From: Orychophragmus violaceus
Lineage: Eukaryota > Streptophyta > Magnoliopsida > Brassicales > Brassicaceae
Assembly (NCBI GenBank): GCA_030180135.1
Contig: CM058236.1
Span: forward strand, 54,773,728-54,837,727
DNA length: 64,000 nt
Reading direction: 5' to 3'
Shown: in pieces, positions 1 through 11,208 of the stretch
Layout: the number at the start of each line of letters is the position of its first letter
Position numbering within the stretch: position 1 is the stretch's first letter
Notes under the pieces: model-generated
Databases searched by the model: none
The model's input: only the letters and a program-made list of their open reading frames with translations
Told to the model about the DNA's origin: nothing
Translations under genes and position numbers: made by a program

Positions 1-199
1 TGAAAATAAGGAACACTCTCCCTTTCAACATCGACCAAGAAGGTCATCATCACTCCAATCTCTCGCACAAACTGAGAAACTGGGACAAAAAATTCTATCT
101 AATAAGTCAAGAGAGCTAACTGAAATGATATATACTAGCAACTCAGACATCCCGAAAATTCAAGCGAATCTGCATCGAATCAAGCAGAGGGCTTGAGCC
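1..199 (+). CDS. Unrecognised open frame entering from left edge (partial)
   Basis: Frame 2 is open from the window edge to a TGA at 197-199, about 65 codons, with a lysine/glutamine-rich, helix-like composition. No start is visible because the frame runs in from outside. I do not recognise a family. The 3' end of LINE-A on the other strand lies next to or over it, so it may be a chance frame. Confidence 0.2.
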
Positions 200-264
200 T
201 TTCATCTTCAAATACCACGCTCAACTACCTAGGACTTCTAGAGACGACATAGGATTGGAAGAGA

Positions 265-1776
265 CTATTTTTGGTTGACTCTTTGAGCAATGAAAGTCGC
301 TCCTCTGTTAGACTCAGCGAATTCCACCAAACATTTCCAATCTCCAATATGATTTAGCAATTCAGTCAAGACTGATACTTGGAAATAGAAAGAAGACCAT
401 GTTGCAGGTATGTTTACAGCATGAATCAGAGCAGCAAAGTCACATGTGAAGATAACATTTCCAAAACGGTGGCTCACCATACTCGCTATTGCCCATTGAA
501 AGACCTCTAACTTTGCTTCACTTCTTGAAGCCATCGCAGCAAAAGGTCTGCGACTGTGTAGCGCTACCACGACCATGCTGTCCCTGATAACCCAGGATGC
601 TCCCACACTCGACTGATTATTAGACTAGTCACACCCAACATTACATTTTACCCAGCCTTCAGGCAGTCTTACCCACCGATCACGATCCAAAACAGAAGGG
701 CAGATCGCAATATTATCCATTTGATTACCAACATGTTGGGCTAAAAACCACTCATATGATTCCTCTTGAACTTTAAGGAAAGTTTGATCTGCTTCAAAGG
801 ATTTTCCTTCAAAGATCAGCAAATTGCGATTCTTCCATAGAAACCATAGAATCCACGGCCACACTTGCTTGGATTCCCTGCTCGCTAACACATTAGATTT
901 CAAAAGGAAAAGGTAATGAATGTTTACGAATATAGATGACTGGTGGAAACCGTTGCAAGGATTAGGGATGTTCGAGACCGCCCAAAGGAGTCTAGCTACC
1001 GGGCATGTAAAAAGGATGTGGTTGATTGACTCACCATCCATCCCACACCTTTGACAATGATTGTCAACTTTCATTCCTCTGTTGTTGATCAAATCCGCGA
1101 CAGGTAAGGCTTCGGATAACACTTTCCATAGGAATGTTTTTATATTTGGAGCCATAACGACAGACCACACCTTCGCCTTGAGACCCGATGTTGAAGGTTG
1201 AGTCTCTGCTTTCTTGTACAAGTGATTTGTGGAGTTGAGTGTACAACCAGTATGTCGATTTCACCGAAAAGAGCCCACTCTTATTAAGTTTCCAAGACCA
1301 GAAATCTTCTTTATGAACCGTTGGCTGATTGCTCACTATGATTTTCACATCCGCAGGAACAAAGATGTTTTCAAGAGCGGTTACATTCCACCTTTTGGTA
1401 TTCGAGTCAATCAAACTCGACGCCATTAAGTTAACATCAAAGAAGTAGTTTTTCTACATGGTGCCCTTAACATCTCGCCATCATCAAGCCATCTATCTAT
1501 CCAAACCTTAGTGTTGATGCCATTGCCCACTCTATTCCTCAGACCTTCCTTAAGTAAATCTATCCCATGCAAAATGCTTCTCTAGGCAAAGAAAGGCCGT
1601 ACTCCTAAGCTTGCTTCCAAGAAAATTCTTGACCCAAAGTATCTACTATTTAACATCCTTGAAACCAAAGAATCAGGATCATGAATACATTTCCAAGCTT
1701 GCTTTGCAAGGAGAGCTTGATTGAAACCCTCTACCTTCCTGAATCCGAGCCCTCCTAGCTTTTTTGGTATACACAT
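265..1776 (-). pseudogene. LINE-A ORF2 C-terminal part: RT tail, zf-RVT, RNase H-like domain
   Basis: Reading down the minus strand, 1776-1582 encodes the RT thumb-side motif CIPKKLGGLGFRK and a QAWKC segment typical of plant L1 ORF2. About 1426-1200 encodes the spacer, and 1221-625 encodes zf-RVT with spaced Cys/His residues (HCQRCG, then HILFTCP) and LLWA after it. From about 660 to 265 follows an RNase H-like domain (RVT_3) starting with a GWVKCNV-like segment and a WVIRDS motif. Stops and frameshifts (near 1580, 1210 and 610) break it into at least four frames, so no protein can be made. Confidence 0.8.
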
Positions 1777-1777
1777 C
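1773..1777. repeat. Target-site duplication ACATC, left copy (element A)
   Basis: ACATC directly precedes the TGATAGG end of element A and is repeated exactly at 7213-7217 after the other end (ATATCA). Five-base duplications are what gypsy integrases make. The duplication lies within LINE-A coding sequence, which resumes in frame on the other side. Confidence 0.93.
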
Positions 1778-2925
1778 TGATAGGTGTAAGTTTTATCCCT
1801 ATTCTAACTGCAAGTGCACAGTGATGTGAATGTAGTACTTAGGGTATCGAATCCACAGAGACTCTAGACTCTTGCGATAGATTTTAGAACGTTAGATCAA
1901 ACTAGGTAAACAGTAAGTAAGCAGTAAATCAGAGCAGTAGAAAAGTAAATGAAGAGGTTTGTAAGCAATCTGGGAAAAGCGTCAAGTCTAGGGAGTTCTC
2001 AGGAAATCAAGAACACATGCAATCAATCAATCGGGATCTAATTAAGAACTGTTCTAGAACTGGAATCACATAAGTATAAGAAACCAACTTTCGTTGCGAA
2101 TCCTATCTATGTCTAACAACCTAGCAAGCCAACTTTCGTTGCGAATCCTAGAGTTCTAAACAAGCATTAATCTCAAGTTCTTTCGTTCACAATTCTCCTA
2201 AACCAAATTTCTTTGCGAATAGTCAAATTGCTCATCTAAGTTCTTTCAAGTTAATCAACCAACGGTCGTTGTGGAAATCAACCTAACATCAATAATCTAA
2301 GTGGCCAGTTCAGATTAAGCATTAAAAACAATCCTAGATGAAGAACTAAAAAAAATGAATCCCTACAGATTGATCAACCTATAATTCCATGAAATCCTTA
2401 ATGAGAATCCCTAAACCTAACTGGTAAACTACTCAGACATGTTCATCGAAACAGAAGATATCATGAATAGAAAACCAAATATCATAAAACGGAATAAAGA
2501 ACTTGGGTTCAAAATCTTCTCTCTGTCGAGTATCTGATCAGCCCCTAAAACTCTCTGAATGTAAAATATAGCGTAGCCTAAACAAGTGGCTAAAACCCTA
2601 ATATATAGTCTAAAACACGTCTGGGCCTTTTTGCAAATCTGGGAAGTTTCTAGGCAAAAACTGTAATTTTTGGATTTTTGTGCGCAGGAATCACCTTGCA
2701 TCGACCGATGCAATGCATCGACCGATGCAGGGCGATTTCGCAGCTAGTGAACTCTGTGAAACCTCTAAACAGTGCAGAAATGCTCCCAATGCTCCCAAAA
2801 CGTCCAATTAGGCTCCAAATGTCCTTAAACCTGTAAAACACCTGAAAAGACTCGAAAACATACTAAAAGACTCGATAAATAAGACATATACCATGGCTAA
2901 AATCCCTAAAATCCATGGTATATCA
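1778..2925 (-). repeat. 3' LTR of element A
   Basis: 1148 bp, starting TGATAGGTGTAAG and ending ATGGTATATCA on the plus strand. It aligns throughout with 6080-7212. The 15-bp length difference comes mainly from a tandem duplication of one palindrome (2697-2729), present once in the 5' LTR. It contains repeated ACCAAC/CTTTCGTTGCGAATC segments at 2080-2270. Confidence 0.93.
2697..2729. repeat. Duplicated palindrome in 3' LTR of element A
   Basis: Two copies of TGCATCGACCGATGCA (2697-2712 and 2714-2729), followed by GGGCGATTTCGC. The 5' LTR has one copy with centre CGATCG at 7002-7017. The second copy therefore arose, or was lost, after insertion. Confidence 0.9.
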
Positions 2926-2939
2926 ACTCCCCCACACTT
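2926..2939 (-). other. Polypurine tract of element A
   Basis: On the minus strand, AAGTGTGGGGGAGT directly precedes the 3' LTR; this is the plus-strand priming site for reverse transcription. Element B has the near-identical AAGTGTGAGGGAGT at 26937-26950. Confidence 0.85.
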
Positions 2940-3960
2940 AGCCTTTGCTTGCCCTCAAGCAAAAAAGAGAACTAGAATATGGTGAAGAGGTTTGAAAACT
3001 TTCAGAAACTCTTTTCATCTTAGAAGCAACAACACTCATATTCCCCTTAGTAAGCCACTGAAAGAATCACCTGCAAGACATCAAGACCAACATATACTTC
3101 CCCCACACTTAGCAACTGTCCTAAGTAAACTCCCCAATCAATCCAAGCAATACAAATTCACCTTACTGAATTCTATAAGCTATTAAGTGCGGTCTCACCT
3201 AAGGATTATCGATTAAAGGGCACATGGATTCTTACTCTGTCAGCTCTAGACCACCATACTATCTTTTCCTGGTTCCTTTCTTGTCTTTTCCCTTCCTTAG
3301 CATTCTGATTTTTCTCCATTGGGTATCATTTTATTTTTTTATCAGTGTTCTTCCCGTTAAGGGGTGTACTTTGGACATATTCCATGAATACACAGGAGGT
3401 GATAGTGGTAGCTACCACTCCCGTGACCATTTCGGAGTTACTACCTCATCCTCAGTTTATTATTATTATTTTTTACGTTATGGAAGGGGAGAAGGGAACC
3501 TTACTCGGACAGGTTTACAAGCTGTGTCAGAACTAACAGAGGAGTCCACACTCAAGGTATACCAAGCCCTTAGGTGAGAAAATTAAGTCAAGTTTACAAG
3601 GGTGAAGTCAGTAAAGGATCCTCTGAATACCTGAATTGATATGGGTGTCCTCAGTAGGTTGATCCGTGTTGGGTTTTCTAATAGTCATAGATTGATCCTG
3701 CAACTTCATCCCAATGGTCATTTAAGTTCCTGCAAGTGCTGTTAACTTCTCAAAAATTCACTGTTTCCTACTTAAACTATTTTGACTCAATAAAACAAAA
3801 AAATTTGAAAACCGGACTGACTCTAAGAAAACAGAAGCGTGCGTCAGTAGCTACCTCCCCCACACTAAAACTACATTGTCCCCAGTGTAATCAAAGCATG
3901 AGCTCGGTGAGAACAAATAATCAAATTGAAAAGAGTTTGAAAAATCCAGAGTTACGTACC
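2940..3960 (-). other. 3' non-coding region of element A
   Basis: About 1 kb between the last palindrome module and the PPT. It matches 26000-26936 of element B in inverted orientation, including the AGGGCAAGCAAAGGCTAAGT stretch next to the PPT. Short frames here have no recognisable product. The conservation of a non-coding block between two elements suggests cis functions or recent common descent. Confidence 0.7.
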
Positions 3961-3973
3961 TCTCGTCGCACCG

Positions 3974-4080
3974 TGTCGATCGATGCTCAGGTCTGCATCG
4001 ATCGATGCAAGGCGCATTTTCTCAATTCATTATTGTGTTCGCTCTGTGTTGATCGACACACAGGTGGTGTCGATCGAGGC
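3974..4080. repeat. Palindrome modules, element A, after protease
   Basis: Four palindromes in two pairs: about 3974-3987 and 3994-4009 (TGCATCGATCGATGCA) followed by AGGCGCATTT; then about 4045-4060 and 4067-4080 followed by TAGGCGACTTTT. Spacers inside the pairs are about 6 nt. See the modules in element B. Confidence 0.85.
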
Positions 4081-5165
4081 TAGGCGACTTTTGACCTGTT
4101 CTCTCGTCTGAAAACACCAAAACGAAAAATCAAAGAAACAAACACCGAAAAACGAAAAATAAAAACGAAAACTGACTCTATAGTGGGTTGCCTCCCACTC
4201 AGCGCTTGTTTTTAGTCATTAGCTTGACTATGGGATAAAGATTAGACTCATGGCGGTTTCAACTGAGACTTTGAGTGTCTCTGTGAATGTCTCCTCATCC
4301 AAGGTGGTGTGTATGCTGTCGGATCATGAGGTCTCCCAAGGAAAGAGTAAACAGAATAAGGGCGGGAGCGAAGCTTGGGTAGGATGCTGCGTTTTCCTGC
4401 ATTCAAAGTAATGCGGTTAGGAGGTTTAAGCTTAGACGATTTATGCCTTACCCTTGGTGGAAATGAGATGTCTGGAGCTTTCTGCTTATGAGCAGTTGCA
4501 GGCACTGAAGATGTTAGAGCAGGTTCAAAAGGAACCGCCATCTTCTCTTCTCCAACAAGAATCTCTGGTTCCACTTCCACATTGAAGCTCTATCCATCAA
4601 TGGTAGATTTCTGCAGCTTATCGATCTTGAACTGCAAAGGCTTGTCTCCCAGCTGGAGATCAATCAGTCCACGTCTCACATCAATAACTGCTCCAGCAGT
4701 AGCTAAGAAAGATCTACCAAGCAGTGGAGGATCATCCGGCTCAATCTCATACTTCAGCACCACGAAGTCTGGTGGAATCAAGTAGTTTCCAACTCTGACA
4801 GGAATATCCTCAAGAACTCCTTCCGGTTATCGCTTTGAACGATCAGCTAGGATAAGAGGGATCCTAGTAGGCTGGAATTCCATCTTTCCCAATCTCACAG
4901 CAACTGAGTATGGCATGAGATTCACACAAGATCCTAAGTCACAAAGAGAACGCTTGAATCTGTCCTTAGAGATGGAACAGTCTAGCACAAATGCTCCTGG
5001 ATCTGGAAGCTTCTCTGAAATCTCAATCAGCTTCTTTTCCATCACTTTCATGTAGTTAGCCACTTCTAGATCTTGTTTAGATGGTTTAGGAACCTTAGGA
5101 TACGGCACAGAGGGCTTATAGACTCGTTATGGGACTGTTGCAGGTTTCTGATCTCGTCTGTGATC

Positions 5166-5276
5166 TGTGTCGATCGATGCATATGGTGTGTCGATCGACA
5201 CAAGGCGATTATGTTCGATTTTATCATACGGATCGGGGTTTCATCGATCGACATCAAGTGTGTGTCGATCGATGCA
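5166..5276. repeat. Palindrome modules, element A, between gag and protease
   Basis: Pair 1: TGTGTCGATCGATGCA (5166-5181) and TGTGTCGATCGACACA (5187-5202), followed by AGGCGATT. Pair 2: TCATCGATCGACATCA (5241-5256) and TGTGTCGATCGATGCA (5261-5276). They lie in the same gap between gag and protease as 22373-22409 in element B. Confidence 0.88.
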
Positions 5277-5841
5277 TGTCTCAGACAGACAATATTCATC
5301 CAGAAAATCCGAGATAATGCTCTCTTCTTCTCCTAGCAACTCAATTTCATCTCTTAAGGTCACAGCATTGACGTATTGCTTCCACAGCTTTCCCAGCTTC
5401 ATCTTGCCTTTGTATTGCTCCAGCTGTTTGTTGAATTCGAACATCTAGCTTCTTCACATGTGTGCTCAAAGATTCAAACTTCCCATCCAGATCTTTATGC
5501 AATCCATATATCTTTGAGTTGAAGGACACAGTGACCTGTTGTTGTCCCTCAAGAAACTGCTCCATCATAGCTTCCAATTTGCTCTTATGTGTAGGTGTAG
5601 GCGGTGCATGGTAAGAAGAAACACCACAGTTCCTTGAGAAGGAGTTACTCTGTTGCTGGAATGGTATCTGAAAAGCAGATTCCTGACTGTAGAATCCATT
5701 CCCTCCAACGTAGTTGATAGCTTGTTGCGCATACTTTCCAAGTAGAAGACTATGCAGAGAGTCAACCTTGCTTTTCAGCCCAGCTATCTGCGAGCTGTCA
5801 ATCCCTGAACTGAGAAAAGCATACATCATCCTTACGAAAGG

Positions 5842-5925
5842 TGTCGATCGATGCAGGAGAAGCGTCGATCGATGCAAGCTCGAAGATGTGACGATCGACA
5901 CACAGGGCCGTGTCGATCGATGCAA
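5842..5925. repeat. Palindrome modules, element A, 5' of gag
   Basis: Four palindromes at about 5842-5855, 5863-5877, 5890-5903 and 5911-5925, all with a CGATCG core, ending in AAGGCGATT. This is the leader / gag-start position, equivalent to 20575-20680 in element B. Confidence 0.88.
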
Positions 5926-6055
5926 GGCGATTCTGTCGAATCTGACCTGCAAAACAGAGAAAAACAGAAAAATAAATCAGTAAAATAAAAAAAAATAAAA
6001 AAATGAAAAACCTAGTCTAAACCCTAAGCTCAAATCTATCGAAGACTCAAAAGAG

Positions 6056-6073
6056 TCCCCGGCAACGGCGCCA
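6056..6073 (-). other. Primer binding site (tRNA-Asp), element A
   Basis: The minus strand reads TGGCGCCGTTGCCGGGGA, complementary to the 3' end of plant tRNA-Asp(GUC) including CCA. It is six bases inside the 5' LTR. This fixes the element's orientation as minus. Confidence 0.9.
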
Positions 6074-6079
6074 AAAACT

Positions 6080-7212
6080 TGATAGGTGTAAGTTTTATCC
6101 CTATTCTAACTGCAACTGCATAGTGATGCGAATGTAGTACTTAGGGTATCGAATCCACAGAGACTCTAGACTCTTGCGATAGATTTTAGAACGTCAGATC
6201 AAACTAGGTAAACAGTAAGTAAGCAGTAAATCAGAGCAGCAGAAAAGTAAATGAAGAGGTTTGTAAGCAATCAGGGAAAAGCGTCAAGTCTAGGGAGTTC
6301 TGAGGAAATCAAGAACACAGGAAATCAATCAACCGGGATCTAATTAAGAACTGTTCTAGAACTGGAATCACAGAAGTATAAGAAACCAACTTTCGTTACG
6401 AATCCTATCTATGTCTAACAACCTAGCAAGCCAACTTTTGTTGCGAATCCTAGAGTTCTAAACAAGCATTAATCTCAAGTTCTTTCGTTCACAATTCTCC
6501 TAAACCAAATTTCTTTGCGAATAGTCAAATTGCTCATCTAAGTTCTTTCAAGTTAATCAACCAACTGTCGTTGTGAAAATTAACCTAACATCAATAATCT
6601 AAGTGGCTAGTTCAGATCAAGCATTTAAAATAATCCTAGATGAAGAACTAAAAAATATGAATCCCTACAGATTGATCAACCTATAATTCCATGAAATCCC
6701 TAATGAGAATCCCTAAACCTAACTGGTAAACTACTCAGACATGTTCATCGAAACAGAAGATATCATGAATAGAAAACCAAATATCATAAAACGGAATAAA
6801 GAACTGGGGTTCAAAATCTTCTCTTTGTCGAGTATCTGATCAGCCCCTAAAACTCTCTGAATGTAAAATAAAGCGTAGCCTAAACAAGTGGCTAAAAACC
6901 CTAATATATAGTCTAAAACACGTCTGGGGCCTTTTTCCAAATCTGGGAAGTTTCTGGGCAAAAATTGTAATTTCTGGATTTTTGTGCGCAGGAATCACCT
7001 TGCATCGATCGATGCAGGGCGATTTCGCAGCCAGTGAACTCTGTGAAACCTCTAAACAGTGCAGAAATGCTCCCAATGCTCCCAGAACGTCCAATTAGGC
7101 TCCAAATGTCCTTAAACCTGTAAAACACCTGAAAAGACTCGAAAACATACTAAAAGACTCGATAAATAAGACATATACCATGGCTAAAATCCCTAAAATC
7201 CATGGCATATCA
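6080..7212 (-). repeat. 5' LTR of element A
   Basis: 1133 bp, TGATAGG...GGCATATCA on the plus strand, matching 1778-2925. It carries a single TGCATCGATCGATGCA at 7002-7017, flanked by AATCACC on the left and GGCGATT on the right, i.e. the outer arms of the module with one mismatch. Confidence 0.92.
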
Positions 7213-7217
7213 ACATC
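7213..7217. repeat. Target-site duplication ACATC, right copy (element A)
   Basis: Exact repeat of 1773-1777, directly after the TATCA end of the element. Confidence 0.93.
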
Positions 7218-9725
7218 TTCTCCCATGACACCCAGTAGATCTTATTTTGGTGATTGGAAGCGTTCCACCAGTAGCTGACCATGGCGCTAGTGAGGTTTTT
7301 GCACACTGTTATGGGCACCTTGAATCAGGACAGTGCAAAAACAGGGAGAGATGAAGCAACCGACTTCGAAAAAACCTCTTTTCCTCCCTGTGAGATGTGT
7401 CTTAAATACTAACCTACTAATGATCCTTTAACCTTGTCCTTCACAAAGTTGAACATCTCTACTTTCGATCCGCTAAAACACTCGGGAAGGCCTAGGTATT
7501 TACCAGCTCCTCCTTCCGCCTCAATTCCCATAATCTCTCGTATTGAGAGTTGAGTGTCATCATCAATATCTGCACCAAATGTGATGGCTGATTTTTCGAG
7601 ATTAATAGTCTGCCCCGTCGCATCTCCGTAGACCTTTAGGATCTTGTGAAGGCACAAGCTCTGTTCAACTGTTGCTTTGCACATAAAAAGGATTCATAGG
7701 CAAACAACAAATAATGGATTGCATGACCATTATCATCAAAGTGAAGACCATCGATCTGACCAGAAAGTTCCACTTTATTAAGAAGATGAGACAATTCTTC
7801 ATTGCATAAAGCGAAGAGGAAAGGTGAAAGCATGTCACTTTGTCTCAATCCTCTTTGAGGAATGATCATCCCATGCGGTTGGTCACTGATCAACACCGAA
7901 TAAGTCACAGTTGAAACACATTTCATGACCAAATCAACCCATTTGACATCAAAACCCAAAGCCTCCAGAACACCTCGCAAGTAACACCATTCTAGTTTAT
8001 CGTACGCTTTTGACATATCAGTTTTGATTGCCATATACTGCTTAGAAATGGTGGGGTGTGTTCTCAGACTGTAGATTGCTTGATGTGCGATTAAGATGTT
8101 ATCAGTTATCAAACATTCCGCTACAAAAGCCGTCTGGTTAACAGAAACGATCTGAGGAAGCAAGGGCTGAAGTCTTCTGACTAAAAGGTTAGCGATAATT
8201 TTGTATATCACTGCACAGAGACTAATAGGCCTGAGATTCACCATTTCCTCTGGGGCTGTCGTTTTAGGGAGCAAACACGGATGGGTGTAGTGGAACTCTC
8301 CCTACTCAAAAAAATCTCTGGCCTCTTTGATGTCCTGAAGACCAATAGTACTTCAGTAATGCTGGAAAAAGGCCAGTCATACCATCAGGGCCCGGATCAG
8401 TCGCCGTTTTTACCGAATATACAGCCTCTTTGATCTCTTCATCCCTAACTCTTTTGAGCAGTGATTCATTCATTTCAGACGTCGCCCGGGGAAGGAATCC
8501 ATCAAACCAATCCGCAAAATTAGATGGGTTGGATGATTTGAAGAGATTTGAGAAGTAATCTATGGCTATCTCCCCTTTGGCTGCCTCCGACCATCTGTCT
8601 ATGCCACCTCTGTCTTTTAGCTTGTCTATTCTGAGTTTTGCTCTGTTGGCTTTGGCTGATTGATAGAAAAATTGGGAGCTTTTGTCACCATCTTTTAGCC
8701 CTTTGGCTCGACTCTTTTGCCTCCAATAATGTTCTTCTTCTTTATAAGCTCTGCTCAATTCTTTTTTTAGCATAAACGTTCTCGCGGTGCAGGAAAATGA
8801 TTGAGACTGTGACCATTCCAATTGCCTTTCCAAGTATGTGATTTTGTCCCTGGATTTGGAACATCTCGCTTTCTTCCATTTGCTCAAGGTGCGCCTGCAA
8901 GCCCTTAATCGATCAGATACTGAGACCTTCTGTTAGGTGTGTTTTCATTCCAAGCCATGGCAATTTTTTCTTTGACCCTTGGCTGAAACAATAGCCTCTT
9001 GTCAAATTTAAATTGTCCTCTGTAGGAGTCTTGAGAATATGTGAGCTTGACCAAGACTGGTCGATGATCAGAACCACACTTGTCTAAGAAGTTTTGGTTT
9101 GATACCGGAAACATCTTAAACCATTCTTTATTTCCAAAGCTTCTGACCGGACAACTTTGTATCCATTTGGTGCCTCTCATCCCACTCCATGTGAGTTTAT
9201 TCCCATGAGAAACAAGTTCTACAAAGTCACATGCCTTCAGCATCTCAATGAAAGGTTGAAACGAAGCGTCTGATCTCTTGGAGCCCCAACCTTTTCACTG
9301 TCATTCCTTATCTCATTGAAGTCTCCAAAGATACACCAACTAGATTTCCGATCGACTCTAATCCTACTCAATCTTTCCCAAACAATCTCTTTTTCACAAT
9401 GGGAAGGCTCGCCATATATACAAGACAATAAAAAGGATTTTCCCCCAAACTGAATATGTACATCAAGAAGATTATTATCAGAGAACTTAAAATCTAGTTG
9501 AACATTCTTCTTCCAAAAAAAAGCAAAACCACCGCTCAAACCTCTTGGTTTCACTGTATGTACACGATTATATCCAAGCTCTTCTTGAAGATCTAATATG
9601 CTATTCCTACTACTCTTGGTTTCCATAAGAAACATAACCTCCGAGAAATGTTTGCCACGCATCTCCTTTAGGCGCTGAACTGTCAGGTCAAGTGCACGGC
9701 CCAAGCTCTGGCAGTTCCAACTCAC
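7218..9725 (-). pseudogene. LINE-A ORF2 N-terminal part: AP-like endonuclease and reverse transcriptase
   Basis: Begins MSWNCQSLG at 9725, the usual start of plant L1 ORF2. Endonuclease: FLMETKSS, CIFGDFNEI (about 9330) and, in a second frame, SDHRPVLV (about 9075), the conserved catalytic histidine region. RT: DKSSQFFYQSAKANR, DPGPDGMTGLFPALLKYYW, LRPISLCAVIYKIIANLLV and the GLRQSDMLSPFLF region. The position expected to hold FADD reads FAYE (about 7715-7695), so the two catalytic aspartates are lost, in addition to frameshifts near 9240, 8900, 8290 and 7680. Catalytically dead and untranslatable as one protein. Confidence 0.85.
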
Positions 9726-9762
9726 TAAGATGATTATGCTTTGGACGATCCCTCATTTGGGA

Positions 9763-11208
9763 TCACCTTAAGGTTTTTTTTGTATGCATCAAACCTTCAG
9801 CTTCGAAATCCCTAACCTCACCCTTTCTCTTCATAGGTGTTAAACTCTTTGTTTCTTTACCTTTTCCTTTTTTATCAACCTCCTTTACTGATCGCATGTT
9901 AAGTTTCTTTGGAGTCCTTTTGCTTTTATCCGGTCTTTTCCTTGGTTTGTATTTCTTCAGACCCAAAACGGAAGAGCTAGACTGCGATAGCCCAACCCTG
10001 TAAACGGTTGAGAGGGGCTGAAGAAATTCATTTGAAACCATGGGAAATCCTTCATCACTTCCGTGAGAAGCTTTGCTACGAACCCATCCAGGATTTGCTG
10101 ATCTTCTTGCTTTAATCGCAGAACTTAACAATTTTGTAGTTCTATCAGCATCTTCCTGACCAGCCATCTCGAATTCTTTCAAGCCATAGTCGAATACAAG
10201 GCCTTTTCCTTTATTAAGGTCTGGTGTAATCAACGGCATTGGTTGGAGTTGTAGAATAGATCTCTGAGCCAGGAAATCATTTTCCACATCTTTCACTGAA
10301 AACCGGACCCTATCAATTTTGACATTCATATCGTCTCCATTCGCTCTTAACAGGTAATTCCTCATCTCATCTAGCACTTCTTTTACTATTTTGGGACGAC
10401 CTGTCATTGGATTAATCTTCACCTGCTCTTCTTCCAAAACGCCGAACAGGGGATCACCTACTTGAAGAACTACAGAAAGCTTGGCAATCCTCGCTTCTTC
10501 CACCTTCTTCCTTATGTCCCCGACCTTTTCTTGTCTGCGTTTAAGCAACAGGGGACAAATGCTTTTCTCGTGGTTGAGTCTTTGGCACGAGAAGCAACGT
10601 TTTTTACCTTCTCATAGTGAAAATAGATATTTTTTTGAGATCCATCCGGCAGTTGGACCACTTTAGCCATCCTCAGTGGTTTAGACACATTGAAGATGAT
10701 CTTTACCCGGACATAATTTTTGCACGATCTGACTCTCCGGATCAAAAGCTACAATTTTCGCTTCTCCTAACATTTAAACTAGAGCAGTAATCGCCTCCAA
10801 AGTATAATGATTGACATGAATGTGGTTGATCTGAACCCATAAGGGCACATATTGTAAGAAGTCCACAGGCTCAACCGTGCTCCATCTCTCCATCACTAAG
10901 CCCCATTCGTTGAATGTTTGATAACCCTTATCCAACAATTCTTGGAGATCATACTCGTGTTCGAAGAAGAACTGAAATCTTTCTTTAAACAACGCAACAC
11001 CTTTGATTCACTCTTCTTTTTGCCGTTTTGTTGGCATATGACGGATGAGCTGTGACATTTTTTTTACACTCCGGATTTAGGGTTCTTCCTATGATACTGA
11101 GAACATTCCTCTGAGAAGATGAAATCCCGGTAGGTTGGGCATAATGAACCGCTCATCATCTTCATCTAAGGATAGAGCCATCAGTGCTCGATCCATAGCC
11201 GCCGACAT
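9763..11208 (-). pseudogene. LINE-A ORF1 (DUF4283 / zinc-knuckle nucleic-acid-binding protein)
   Basis: Start chosen at the ATG at 11208-11206 (MSAAMDRALMALSLDEDD), which matches the typical start of plant L1 ORF1. The DUF4283-like part is at about 10992-10774 (LQELLDKGYQTFNEWGLVMERW, then PVDFLQYVPLWVQINHI). A zinc knuckle, C-x2-C-x4-H-x4-C (CFSCQRLNHEKSICP), lies at about 10601-10557, followed by a long basic C-terminal region ending near 9763. Frameshifts near 11080, 10760 and 10530 split it. In an active element this protein would coat the LINE RNA. Confidence 0.8.

Larger units (their letters stand above)
200..1777 (-). mobile_element. LINE-A, 3' part (plant L1-type non-LTR retrotransposon)
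   Basis: On the minus strand this holds the last part of a plant L1-type LINE: RT C-terminus, zf-RVT and an RNase H-like domain. It continues at 7218 on the far side of the Athila-like insertion. Reading across the insertion after removing one 5-bp target copy keeps the frame through the RT C-terminal motif ending in WEKM | CIPKKLGGLGFRK. The 3' end lies near 200; no poly(A) tail or target duplication was found, so this boundary is approximate. Confidence 0.8.
4248..5952 (-). pseudogene. Athila-type gag C-terminus and aspartic protease, element A
   Basis: From 5952 downward: an N-terminal stretch that is translated palindrome repeat (HRST-rich), then the gag segment with YVGGNGF, a Q/N/S-rich linker and a coiled-coil-like EAMMEQFLEGQQ...LDGKFESL region (to about 5347). 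After a frame change the same frame runs from 5444 to 4248 and contains the retropepsin-like domain: LCDLGSCVNLMPYSVA (Asp-Leu-Gly active-site variant usual in Athila-type proteases) at about 4990-4900, and LGRSFLATAGAVIDVRRG at about 4720-4660. In-frame stops near 4825 and 4589, plus one near 5241, break the frame. The retrotrans_gag half found in element B is absent. No RT follows. Confidence 0.8.
1778..7212 (-). mobile_element. Athila-like LTR retrotransposon A, non-autonomous
   Basis: A 5435-bp element with complete LTRs (TG...CA ends), a PBS matching the 3' end of tRNA-Asp, a polypurine tract and 5-bp target duplications. Order on the minus strand: 5' LTR 7212-6080, PBS, palindrome modules, C-terminal part of gag, more modules, protease, more modules, 3' non-coding region, PPT, 3' LTR. 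The retrotrans_gag half, all of RT/RNase H/integrase and the ORF-1 present in element B are missing. The LTRs differ at roughly 3% of positions by eye, so it is a fairly young insertion that must have moved with proteins supplied by a relative. Confidence 0.9.

Noticed and set aside
5073..5448. Plus-strand Ile/Asp/Arg-rich ORFs (CIDRC/SIDA repeats)
   Set aside because: They are translations of the palindromes on the strand opposite to the element's gag-protease frame.
3974..5925. CRISPR-like array of regularly spaced repeats
   Set aside because: The repeats are themselves palindromes in a plant retrotransposon, unevenly spaced and without unique spacers of constant length; the sequence is eukaryotic.
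6056..6073. tRNA-Asp gene or fragment
   Set aside because: Only the 18 bases complementary to the tRNA 3' end are present, at the LTR border in both elements; they are primer binding sites.
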